A stretch of DNA of 15,179 nt from the NCBI GenBank assembly GCA_017303735.1, contig JAFLCF010000032.1:1-15179 (forward strand), read 5' to 3'. The number at the start of each line of letters is the position of its first letter. Position 1 is the stretch's first letter. The notes beneath the pieces were generated by a model that saw only the letters and a program-made list of their open reading frames with translations, was not told the origin of the DNA and made no database searches. The position numbers were made by a program, and so were the translations under genes. Below are positions 1 through 6,719 of the stretch, piece after piece. The stretch is from Anaerolineae bacterium (GTDB taxonomy: Bacteria > Chloroflexota > Anaerolineae > Anaerolineales > Villigracilaceae).

Positions 1-17
1 GACTTAAAAAGTATCCG

Positions 18-296
18 ATGACACCCAAAGACAAGATCAAAGCCTTCGAGGAAATCGCGCGCATCTTCGAAATATCCAACGAAAGCGCAAAATACTTCCT
101 CAACCATGTGCAAAAGAGTTTCAAGGTGGAACGTCCGCCGCATAAACTCATCCTCGAATTCGTGGAAAAACAAAACTACGAATTCCAGCCCACGCCTTAC
201 GATGTCGCTTCCGCCATGAAAGAAAGCGGCGTCTGGAATTACGACCTCGGCTCCCCGCCGCCTGCCGTGGAAGATGAAGAGGATATTTACCAGTAA
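18..296 (+). CDS. Small hypothetical protein upstream of mcrB
   Basis: I do not recognise this 92-residue product. It starts with a lysine-rich, probably helical segment (about residues 1-30). A mixed middle section follows, with the stretch FLNHVQKSFKVERPPHKLIL. The tail is acidic (VEDEEDIYQ). There is no signal peptide, membrane segment or catalytic motif. The reading frame stays open to the left edge of the window (codons from position 3), so the true start could lie upstream and the protein could be longer; the ATG at 18 is only the first one visible. It lies 68 nt before the McrB-like gene on the same strand, separated by a palindromic element, so co-transcription with the restriction genes is possible but unproven. 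Codon use resembles the neighbours, which supports a real gene. Confidence 0.6.
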   Translation: MTPKDKIKAFEEIARIFEISNESAKYFLNHVQKSFKVERPPHKLILEFVEKQNYEFQPTPYDVASAMKESGVWNYDLGSPPPAVEDEEDIYQ

Positions 297-302
297 TATT
301 TG

Positions 303-350
303 ACGATAGATGGCAGACCATAGACCGCGGTCAGCCGTCTGCCGTCGCAT
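303..350. repeat. Intergenic palindromic element, family A copy 1
   Basis: The arms GGCAGAC (312-318) and GTCTGCC (337-343) are inverted. They enclose a perfect 10-bp palindrome, GACCGCGGTC, at 323-332. The words GACGATAGA and AGACCATAGACCGC are shared with the copy at 2018-2069, and AGACCATAG also with the copy at 6544-6600. The element ends immediately before the ribosome binding site of the McrB-like gene. It could fold as RNA in the gap between the two genes. Confidence 0.7.
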
Positions 351-364
351 AAGGACTTCAAAGT

Positions 365-2011
365 TTGAATCCCGCCTCCAAAGCACGCTATGTAACCAAC
401 CAATTCACCTGGATTCCTCTCTATCAGGAACTCGCCAGAGAACTCGTCCACTGGCAGAACCGGCAGGGAGATTTAATTGCCTTCCTCGAAACCCTGCGGC
501 GGGATGGCTTCGTCATCACCCCGTTGAATGACAAAAACAAGGCGGGCATTCGCTATCCGCTCAAAGAGATCGACCCTTTCACCTTCTTTGGTGTGTTCAA
601 TCGCCGCATTCAATACGACCAGCGCATTCATATTCTTGCCCGAATCAAACAGTTCTTCAAACTCAAAAGCGACCTACCCGAAGACCTGAACGGCATTCCC
701 ATCCTTGATAATCGCAAATCGTGGTTCTTCACCACCAAAGCCACACGCGGCGCAGAGGACATCGCCAAACTCTGGCGCGTCTTTCACCTCGCGCTCAAAA
801 GATCTCCACTCAAGAGCCGCGAATTTTTGAAAGCTTTCGATGAAGCGATGAAAGTAAAAGGCGCGAACATCAATCTGACGATGGGTCTTTTCTGGATCAA
901 TCCGCATACCTTCATCAATTTGGATGAAACCAATCGCGCCCTCTTGAAACTTGAACTGCCCGCAAAAGGCTTGAATTCCAAGTTCTACGTCGAGACTATC
1001 AAACAATTTTCATCAACAAAGAAATCCTTCCCTGAGTTATCGTTGGAGGCTTGGGGCTACCAAAATGCGAGGACAAAATTGGTCGCTGAACCCAAACGTG
1101 CTTATCGCGCCAAGACGAATGCCCAACCCTACAGCCTCGAAACCTTGCTCGCAGAAGGCGCATTCTTGAGCGAAGAGCAAGCCATTGAAATTCTTGAACG
1201 CCTGCAAACCAAAAAAGCCCTCATCTTGCAAGGCGCACCCGGTGTAGGCAAAACTTTCCTCGCCCGCAAACTGGCATATGCGCTCATGCAAACAAGTGAC
1301 CCCGCCCGTTGTGAAATGGTGCAATTTCACCAATCGTATTCTTACGACGATTTTGTGCGCGGCTATCGTCCCATCCCTGAAAAAAACGGCTCGTTCGGTT
1401 TGCAGAACGGCGTGTTCTATGAATTCTGTCAACGCGCCGCAAATGACCCCGACCGTGAATACGTCTTCATCATTGACGAAATCAATCGCGGGAATTTGAG
1501 TCAAATTTTCGGCGAGTTGCTCATGCTCATCGAGCACGACAAACGCGGCGAAGAACACTCGGTGCCATTGGTCTATCAAACAAAAAATGAAGCGCGGTTT
1601 TACATTCCAGCCAATGTCTACCTCATCGGGTTGATGAACCTCGCTGACCGCTCCCTCGCCCTCGTGGACTATGCCCTGCGACGGCGTTTTGCCTTCTTCA
1701 CTCTGCAACCGCAGTTTGAAAGTGAGATCTTCCGCGATTGGCTGCTGGAGCATGAAATGAAAGCGCGCCTCGTCGAACGGATCACACAGCGCATGTCCGC
1801 ACTTAATCGCGCCATCAAAGCCGACCCGATGTTGGGCGAAAATTATCAGATCGGTCACAGTTATTTTTGTCCCAAAGACGATTCTTTTGCTAAATTAGAT
1901 GAAGCCTGGTATCGCAGTATTGTCCGCACCGAGATCGTGCCATTGCTCAAAGAATACTGGTTCGATAACCCCAAGAAAGCCGAAGACGCCGAACGCGAGT
2001 TGCTGGCTTAA
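365..2011 (+). CDS. mcrB: McrB-like AAA+ GTPase/ATPase of a type IV restriction system
   Basis: This is the motor subunit of a McrBC-type modification-dependent restriction complex. In the known family the hexameric AAA+ ring uses GTP and drives the McrC nuclease on methylated DNA. The C-terminal half carries the AAA+ core. Walker A is GAPGVGKT (residues 290-297) and Walker B is VFIIDEINRG (367-376). The McrB-type sensor region reads GLMNLADRSLALVDYALRRRF (422-442, given in part), with arginine-finger candidates at 439-441. The N-terminal half (1-250) would be the target-recognition part. It contains GLFWINPHTFINLDETNR (174-191), a segment I associate with large McrB-like proteins, but it is not the classical E. 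coli McrB DNA-binding domain. The TTG start at 365 is chosen because AAGGA at 351-355 sits 9 nt upstream; no better ATG is nearby. In the signature MNTAD the threonine is leucine. The length of 548 aa is normal for the family. mcrC follows after 66 nt. Confidence 0.92.
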   Translation: MNPASKARYVTNQFTWIPLYQELARELVHWQNRQGDLIAFLETLRRDGFVITPLNDKNKAGIRYPLKEIDPFTFFGVFNRRIQYDQRIHILARIKQFFKLKSDLPEDLNGIPILDNRKSWFFTTKATRGAEDIAKLWRVFHLALKRSPLKSREFLKAFDEAMKVKGANINLTMGLFWINPHTFINLDETNRALLKLELPAKGLNSKFYVETIKQFSSTKKSFPELSLEAWGYQNARTKLVAEPKRAYRAKTNAQPYSLETLLAEGAFLSEEQAIEILERLQTKKALILQGAPGVGKTFLARKLAYALMQTSDPARCEMVQFHQSYSYDDFVRGYRPIPEKNGSFGLQNGVFYEFCQRAANDPDREYVFIIDEINRGNLSQIFGELLMLIEHDKRGEEHSVPLVYQTKNEARFYIPANVYLIGLMNLADRSLALVDYALRRRFAFFTLQPQFESEIFRDWLLEHEMKARLVERITQRMSALNRAIKADPMLGENYQIGHSYFCPKDDSFAKLDEAWYRSIVRTEIVPLLKEYWFDNPKKAEDAERELLA

Positions 2012-2017
2012 TAGAGC

Positions 2018-2069
2018 GACGATAGACCATAGACCGCAGACGATGGAAGATCGTCCATCGTCTATCGTC
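2018..2069. repeat. Intergenic palindromic element between mcrB and mcrC, family A copy 2
   Basis: The outer arms GACGATAGAC (2018-2027) and GTCTATCGTC (2060-2069) are perfectly inverted over 10 bp. An inner stem pairs AGACGATGGA (2038-2047) with TCCATCGTCT (2054-2063). The two structures share bases at 2060-2063, so they are alternative folds. There is no T-run after the stem, so this is not a standard terminator. It occupies nearly the whole mcrB-mcrC gap and ends 8 nt before the mcrC start codon, where it could mask the start or protect the upstream mRNA. Confidence 0.8.
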
Positions 2070-2077
2070 AGAAAACC

Positions 2078-3175
2078 ATGTCCTCCACCGTCCAACCTCC
2101 ACCCACCTTCACCACCGAGTACGGAATCCCGATCCGTAATCTCTGGCATATGTTGTTGTATGCGTGGAACGAGTTGCCTGATGTCAAAGTCACGACGCTC
2201 GCTGAGATCGACCATGCCCCCACGCTCGACTCTCTGCTTGCGCTCATGCTTATCAAATTGCTGCGACAGCGTCTGCGCGTGGGGCTGGGGCGCGGATACA
2301 CTCAAGCTCACGGGGCGATCAAAGCCATTCGTGGCAGAGTCAACTTCTCTGAAAGTCTGAAGCGCCGTGCGTTCGAGCAGGGTCAGGCTTGGTGTGAGTA
2401 TCAGCCCTATCACCAGAACACACTCAAGAATCAGATCATCCGTAGCACGGTTCTTCATCTCATCCGCACTGGAAATTTTGGTGCGAACAAAAATGAAGCC
2501 CGCGAATTGCGTCATCACTTGCAGACTCTTTTTCATGCGCTCGAAGGCGTTGACCTGCTCGATCTCACGCCCAACCTCACGCGCAGGCAAATCCTCGAAC
2601 GCGACGATCAAGATTATCGCCTCATGCTGGCGATCTGTGATCTGGTAGTGCAGCGCCATTTGCCAACGAATGCCAACGGGGAAAAATTACAACCCTCATT
2701 GGATGTCGAAGCCCTGACCTTGCACTCCATCTATGAGCGTTTTGTGGTGAATTTTTATCGGCTCAACCTTAAGGGGTGGGCTGTTTCTGCCCAGAAACAT
2801 TTACATTGGCACGAGGCTTTTTCCAACGACCTTCTGCCGGTCATGCGCCCTGACTTGGTTTTGGAAAATATAACTTCGGGGAAAATTTTTATCATCGACA
2901 CCAAGTTCACCGCACACAGCTTGATCCAAACCCCGTGGGGCAAACAGGAATTTGACTCGTCGCACCTGTATCAACTGTATGCTTATTTGAAAACACAGGA
3001 ACATCTCTCCGAACAGCACCGCCGCGCCGAAGGGATTTTGCTCTACCCCTCTACCACCTCGAAGAACATTTCGCAACGAATCCAATTACAAGATATATCC
3101 ATCCACGTTGAAAGTGTGGATCTATCTGCACCGTGGCAGGATATTGAAGCAAGGTTAATGATGCTCGTCTCGTAA
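2078..3175 (+). CDS. mcrC: McrC-like PD-(D/E)xK nuclease subunit of a type IV restriction system
   Basis: This is the endonuclease partner of the McrB-like ring; in the known family McrC binds McrB, stimulates its GTPase and cuts DNA. The N-terminal segment IPIRNLWHMLLYAWN (17-31) and the IRGRVNFSES block (84-93) are hallmarks of McrC proteins. The nuclease core is near the C-terminus. It runs MRPDLVLE (256-263, with Asp259), then FIIDTKFT (271-278, with Asp274 and Lys276), then a conserved HLYQLYAYL helix (296-304). These make a complete D-(D/E)xK set, so the enzyme should be active. YERFVVNFY (219-227) precedes the core. The length of 365 aa is typical. The ATG at 2078 has only a weak Shine-Dalgarno sequence and directly follows a palindrome, so translation may depend on mcrB readthrough. 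Alternative: a McrC relative with a non-methylation trigger. Confidence 0.92.
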   Translation: MSSTVQPPPTFTTEYGIPIRNLWHMLLYAWNELPDVKVTTLAEIDHAPTLDSLLALMLIKLLRQRLRVGLGRGYTQAHGAIKAIRGRVNFSESLKRRAFEQGQAWCEYQPYHQNTLKNQIIRSTVLHLIRTGNFGANKNEARELRHHLQTLFHALEGVDLLDLTPNLTRRQILERDDQDYRLMLAICDLVVQRHLPTNANGEKLQPSLDVEALTLHSIYERFVVNFYRLNLKGWAVSAQKHLHWHEAFSNDLLPVMRPDLVLENITSGKIFIIDTKFTAHSLIQTPWGKQEFDSSHLYQLYAYLKTQEHLSEQHRRAEGILLYPSTTSKNISQRIQLQDISIHVESVDLSAPWQDIEARLMMLVS

Positions 3176-3207
3176 ATATAGTTTATAGTAGTCCAACAAG
3201 AGGCAAT

Positions 3208-5679
3208 ATGGCAGAGAGACAATCTACAAAAGTATTTATTTCTTATTCTCGAAAAGATATAGAGTTTACCCGACGGCTTGTTGACCGTTTAATGGCTGAC
3301 AACATAGAGGTTTGGATCGATTGGGAGCAGCTAGCTCCGGGGGCAGATTGGCAGAGAGAGGTCGAAAAAGGCGTTGCAAACTCCAGCGCATTCGTCGTCA
3401 TATTAAGCCCAGACGCCATGAGAGCTGAAACCATAAAACAGGAAATTAGTTTTGCGAGAGCCAATGGAAAACGCATCATCCCCATCCTCCATCGCGAAGT
3501 TGAATATCAGGATGTGCCGACTGAAGTAGCCAGCATCAACTGGGTATATATGAGAGAGCAAGACGATTTTGAATCTAGTTTCGCCAAAGTGCTGGAAGCC
3601 TTACGAACCGACCCTGAATGGCTCGAAGCCAGCTCTCGTTTGCAAAACCTTGCTCTGGAATGGAACGAAAAAGGCAGAGAGGAAAGCTATCTTCTACGCG
3701 GGCAAAACTACGCAGATACCATGCAGATAGTTTCTGAAAACAGCGGCAAAGAGCCATTCCTAACTGAGCTGCAAAATGAATATTTACAGGCAAGTGAGAG
3801 AGTAAATCAAAGTGTATTCGAAAATTTTCGTTTCAACAGAAAAAGCCAGACGTCGAAAGTCGCTCAAAGCAACATTCCTGCTGAAGAACAAGGTGCTATT
3901 TCAGACGAAGAAAGTGCCGCACAACCTGTAGAAGTAGGCAAACTCTTCAGCGTCAGCACCGATCAAGCCAGCGGCGCCGACCAGTTAAATCACTCGCGCT
4001 TTGCCGATGCATTCGTAACATTAATCAAAAACCCGGAAGCAAAAACCCCCATCACCATCGGCGTCTATGGGCAATGGGGTTCTGGAAAATCTTTCTTAAT
4101 GAAGAAGGTCAAAGAAGGGCTGACGCGCAAACCGGAGAATCAAGGCTCGTGGTTCAAACGGCAAATCGATGCGTTAGCAAGCCGCTTCAGTAAAACACCT
4201 GAAAAGCAGGTAGATACAATCGTGATCGAATTTAACGCCTGGGTGTATTCGGGCAGTGAACATCTTTGGGCAAGTTTGGTCACGCATTTATACAAAGAGG
4301 TGGAGAAGAACATCGGTCTACGCACACACATCTACCGCCTATCCAAAGCGGTACGGAAACTATTTCCGAAGGCGCTGGGTGTATTTTTATTTTATGCCAT
4401 TCCCGGTCTGCTCATCAGTCTGCTGACCGATTTTTCCAACATCCAAACCGCATGGACCGCAATGAATACAGCCGGGCAGGCAGTGAGTGTCTCTGTGATT
4501 GGCGGTTCGTTACTGGCAACTTTACCCATTTTATGGTCTGCTTTGCGCGAGTTCGGCGACACGGTGTTCATGTCACAAGCCGCAAACCTGCAAAAGCTCG
4601 CCTCCAAACCCGATTTCCGTGACCAGATCGGCATCATGGCAGATATCAAAGCCGAGATCGGGTTCATCAGCCAACTGCTTGAGAGCCGAAATAAAAATCG
4701 TCAGACCCGCGTCGTGCTTTTTATCGACGACCTTGATCGCTGTGAACATCGCAAAGCCGTGGAAGTACTGCAAGCCGTCATGCTCCTGCTCGCCGACCGC
4801 GATGGTTCTCCCTTCGTCGTATTCCTCGGCATTGATGCGCGTGTCATCGTTCGTGCCATCGAAGAGAATTACGGCAGCGTGCTGGTCAAGGCGGGCATCA
4901 ATGGCTACGAATATCTCGATAAGATCGTGCAATTACCCTTTGTCATTCCACCCGCAAACAGAACAGACGTCGGAAAATACATCGACTCATTGCTATGGAG
5001 CAAGGAAGAAAAAGAGCAGGTACAAGCCAAGTTCCGCGAAGAAGATGAGGAACTAAATACAAACGAATTCGTTCGGGAAGTGAAAAAGGAAGAGCCTGCT
5101 GTTGAGCCGACAAGACCCGCTTCATCACCTACAGAACAGCCTGTTCCTCCAACCCGAACCGAAGCGGTGCCGGTCACATTCACCAAACCAGAACGAGATG
5201 CCCTCAAACGCTGCGTCGACGATATTGCGAAGAATCCACGCAAGATTAAAAGGATCGTGAATATCTATCGTTTTGTCCGCCTACTGCTCCCTCCCAACTT
5301 TCAGCATCATGAAAAGATCATCCGCTGGATATTGCTCACAGAACAATGGCCACTCCACGCCGCATGGATATTGGAAGAGATCGAGAATGACCATGAAGTA
5401 AAGGGCGAGTTAAGCATGAATCAAGATGCGACCATTCTGGATGCCTATGAACGGGTCAAGAAAGACCTGTACTCTGAAGCCATGGATGATCTCATTACCA
5501 TCGGTGCCGATCCCGAACAATTCAATCAATTCATTAGAAAAGAGCCCATCTTAACCGTGCGCGAGATCTATTACATGCTCTACCTGCTGACGTTCAACCT
5601 CAACCCGGCTGTCCGTTCGGAGGTAAAGAAATACAAGGCAAAGATGGCTGAGAACTATCTCAAGGAGCCGCAAGCCTGA
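3208..5679 (+). CDS. TIR domain-KAP P-loop NTPase fusion, putative antiphage effector
   Basis: This 823-residue protein joins two modules. Residues 7-135 form a TIR domain: KVFISYSRKD at the first strand, IEVWIDWEQLAPGADW at the BB region, and VVILSPDAMRAETIKQEISFA, where Glu79 is the likely NADase glutamate. Residues 140-205 (LALEWNEKGREESYLLRGQ, then FLTELQNEYLQASERV) match a linker seen after TIR domains in other bacterial sensor proteins. Residues 245-720 are a KAP NTPase. Its features are Walker A GQWGSGKS (288-295), the EFNAWVYSGSEHLWASL motif (341-357), two predicted membrane helices (about 388-407 and 426-446), and Walker B VVLFIDDLDRC (502-512). GYEYLDKIVQLPF and NPRKIKRIVNIYRFVR follow. 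An acidic, Pro-rich insert lies at 605-655. The expected role is membrane-associated sensing that triggers NAD depletion. AGAGG at 3199-3203 supports the ATG, 32 nt after mcrC. The 5' end is AT-richer than the KAP part. Confidence 0.9.
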   Translation: MAERQSTKVFISYSRKDIEFTRRLVDRLMADNIEVWIDWEQLAPGADWQREVEKGVANSSAFVVILSPDAMRAETIKQEISFARANGKRIIPILHREVEYQDVPTEVASINWVYMREQDDFESSFAKVLEALRTDPEWLEASSRLQNLALEWNEKGREESYLLRGQNYADTMQIVSENSGKEPFLTELQNEYLQASERVNQSVFENFRFNRKSQTSKVAQSNIPAEEQGAISDEESAAQPVEVGKLFSVSTDQASGADQLNHSRFADAFVTLIKNPEAKTPITIGVYGQWGSGKSFLMKKVKEGLTRKPENQGSWFKRQIDALASRFSKTPEKQVDTIVIEFNAWVYSGSEHLWASLVTHLYKEVEKNIGLRTHIYRLSKAVRKLFPKALGVFLFYAIPGLLISLLTDFSNIQTAWTAMNTAGQAVSVSVIGGSLLATLPILWSALREFGDTVFMSQAANLQKLASKPDFRDQIGIMADIKAEIGFISQLLESRNKNRQTRVVLFIDDLDRCEHRKAVEVLQAVMLLLADRDGSPFVVFLGIDARVIVRAIEENYGSVLVKAGINGYEYLDKIVQLPFVIPPANRTDVGKYIDSLLWSKEEKEQVQAKFREEDEELNTNEFVREVKKEEPAVEPTRPASSPTEQPVPPTRTEAVPVTFTKPERDALKRCVDDIAKNPRKIKRIVNIYRFVRLLLPPNFQHHEKIIRWILLTEQWPLHAAWILEEIENDHEVKGELSMNQDATILDAYERVKKDLYSEAMDDLITIGADPEQFNQFIRKEPILTVREIYYMLYLLTFNLNPAVRSEVKKYKAKMAENYLKEPQA

Positions 5680-5688
5680 GTCCATCGG

Positions 5689-5697
5689 TGATATAAT
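5689..5697 (+). promoter_or_regulatory. Extended -10 promoter upstream of carD
   Basis: The sequence TGATATAAT contains a perfect TATAAT hexamer at 5692-5697, preceded by TG one base upstream, which is the extended -10 form. No good -35 box is seen at 16-18 nt, as is usual when an extended -10 is present. The predicted transcript would begin near 5704 and run through the hairpin at 5727-5765 before reaching carD. Confidence 0.5.
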
Positions 5698-5726
5698 CAC
5701 TTCAACATAACAGATTGACCGTGTCC

Positions 5727-5765
5727 AAGCGCCTGTCCTTTTGTCGGACTGGCGCTTTTCTTTTT
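5727..5765 (+). terminator. Intrinsic terminator or attenuator before carD
   Basis: AAGCGCCTGTCC (5727-5738) pairs with GGACTGGCGCTT (5746-5757), a 12-bp stem with one T-T mismatch and a 7-nt loop. The T-rich tract TTTTCTTTTT follows at 5756-5765. This would terminate the defence transcript ending at 5679. Because an extended -10 lies upstream of it, it could instead be an attenuator in the carD leader. Confidence 0.75.
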
Positions 5766-5793
5766 CCCCTCACTGCAATACAAAGGAGCCCGT

Positions 5794-6279
5794 ATGGAAT
5801 TCAAGGTTGATGATTGGGTTGTCCATTGCACCCACGGTTTAGGTCAGGTCAAGACCATCGAACAGCGCTCCTTCGGGGAACAAAGCGTGCTGTACTATAT
5901 GATTCAGATCGGCGACCTGACCATTTGGGTGCCTGCCGATGAAAACATTAACATGCGTTTGCGTTACCCCAAAAGCCCCGATGATTTTCAAAAGTTATTT
6001 GCCATGCTCAATAGCACCCCCGAAGCCTTGCCGGTAGATCGCCGTCAGCGCAACCAATTTTTGCTCGACCTTCTCAAAGATGGCAGCGCCGAATCATTAT
6101 GCCGTGCCTTGAGAGATATGTCTGCTATTCGTAAGCAACGCACCTGGGGCGATTATGACCGCGACCTTATGAAACGCATTCAAAAGACATTCATCAGCGA
6201 ATGGACCTTCGTGCTCTCCATCAACCCGCACGACGCCGAAGCTGAGCTGCAAAAGATCCTTGCCCAGAATGCCCAATAA
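5794..6279 (+). CDS. carD: CarD family transcriptional regulator
   Basis: CarD/CdnL proteins bind the RNA polymerase beta subunit through an N-terminal RID (Tudor-like) domain. A C-terminal helical domain contacts promoter DNA at the upstream edge of the bubble and stabilises open complexes, notably at rRNA promoters. Here the RID domain is clear at residues 3-55: KVDDWVVHCTHGLGQVKTIE, then YYMIQIGDLTIWVPADE. The remaining residues (60-160) are helical, with RRQRNQFLLDLLKDGSAESLCRALRDMS resembling the family's C-terminal bundle. The length of 161 aa is typical. AAAGGAG at 5782-5788 is a strong ribosome binding site 5 nt before the ATG. A small ORF follows after 8 nt and its Shine-Dalgarno sequence overlaps the carD stop. 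The leader holds a promoter and a terminator-like hairpin, so expression may be attenuated. Confidence 0.9.
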   Translation: MEFKVDDWVVHCTHGLGQVKTIEQRSFGEQSVLYYMIQIGDLTIWVPADENINMRLRYPKSPDDFQKLFAMLNSTPEALPVDRRQRNQFLLDLLKDGSAESLCRALRDMSAIRKQRTWGDYDRDLMKRIQKTFISEWTFVLSINPHDAEAELQKILAQNAQ

Positions 6280-6287
6280 AGGAAACC

Positions 6288-6533
6288 ATGATGCAATCTG
6301 AAGAAAGAAAAACCCTCCAACGTGTGGTTGAAAACTTTGCGAACCTTGGCATTGTTGCCGATGAACAGGTCACAGTAGTTTGTGTTCCAAATGGAAAGAC
6401 CAGTACCATCGAAAAGATCGGTGACGATGGGCGGACCGTGATGCTCGATGAATACATTGTCAATCAAAAAACGATTCGTGCAGGCTACAGCAGCCGCAGT
6501 CACACCGTTTACCTGAGTTTGATGAGCGGATAA
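6288..6533 (+). CDS. Small hypothetical protein coupled to carD
   Basis: I do not recognise this 81-residue product. It begins with a helical, charged segment (MQSEERKTLQRVVENFANLGI). The rest appears strand-rich, with a short domain containing QVTVVCVPNGKTSTIEKIGDDGRTVMLDEYIV and ending in SHTVYLSLMSG. No membrane segment or catalytic motif is visible. The Shine-Dalgarno AAAGGA (6278-6283) overlaps the carD stop codon and is well spaced to the ATG at 6288; a second ATG follows at 6291. The 8-nt gap implies one transcript and probably translational coupling with carD. A partner or modulator role for CarD is only a guess from position. Confidence 0.75.
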   Translation: MMQSEERKTLQRVVENFANLGIVADEQVTVVCVPNGKTSTIEKIGDDGRTVMLDEYIVNQKTIRAGYSSRSHTVYLSLMSG

Positions 6534-6543
6534 ATTTCAATCG

Positions 6544-6600
6544 ACAGCAGACGATGGACGATAAACCACAGACCATAGTCAAGAGTCCATCGTCTACTGT
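6544..6600. repeat. Intergenic palindromic element, family A copy 3
   Basis: The 16-nt arms ACAGCAGACGATGGAC (6544-6559) and GTCCATCGTCTACTGT (6585-6600) are inverted with 15 of 16 positions matching. The loop contains AGACCATAG, as in copies 1 and 2, and the arm core AGACGATGGA is identical to the inner arm of copy 2. It follows the small ORF after carD and has no T-run, so it is not a classical terminator. Confidence 0.8.
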
Positions 6601-6650
6601 TAGGTAAGGCTTTCGGGGAAAGGCATAAATTCACAACTGCAACTCTGCGG

Positions 6651-6678
6651 TTAAACTTCCCGCAACCTGGGGTAAACT
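6651..6678 (+). promoter_or_regulatory. Weak candidate promoter for proB
   Basis: TTAAAC (6651-6656) and TAAACT (6673-6678) are spaced by 16 nt and resemble weak -35 and -10 boxes. A transcript from here would have a leader of about 35 nt. That leader is composed mainly of imperfect TTCAC-containing repeats (6688-6714) and ends in a C-run with no visible Shine-Dalgarno sequence before the proB ATG. Confidence 0.3.
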
Positions 6679-6719
6679 AGCCCACTATTCACAATTCACT
6701 TTTCACTACTCACTCCCCC

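Noticed and set aside
310..531. A 73-codon plus-strand frame overlapping the start of mcrB.
   Set aside because: It begins inside a palindromic repeat, is out of frame with mcrB and yields a low-complexity, Arg- and Pro-rich product, so it is a shadow.
1037..1858. A 273-codon open frame on the minus strand within mcrB.
   Set aside because: It is antisense to the conserved AAA+ core of the McrB-like gene and shows no family motif or ribosome binding site of note.
5727..5765. A riboswitch in the carD leader.
   Set aside because: Only one simple stem with a T-tract fits; there is no room for, or sign of, a conserved aptamer.
6685..6716. TTCAC-rich repeats before proB as a possible CRISPR-like or operator array.
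   Set aside because: The units are only 7-8 nt, degenerate and without spacers. They look like a simple repeat in a leader; I could not support a binding site.
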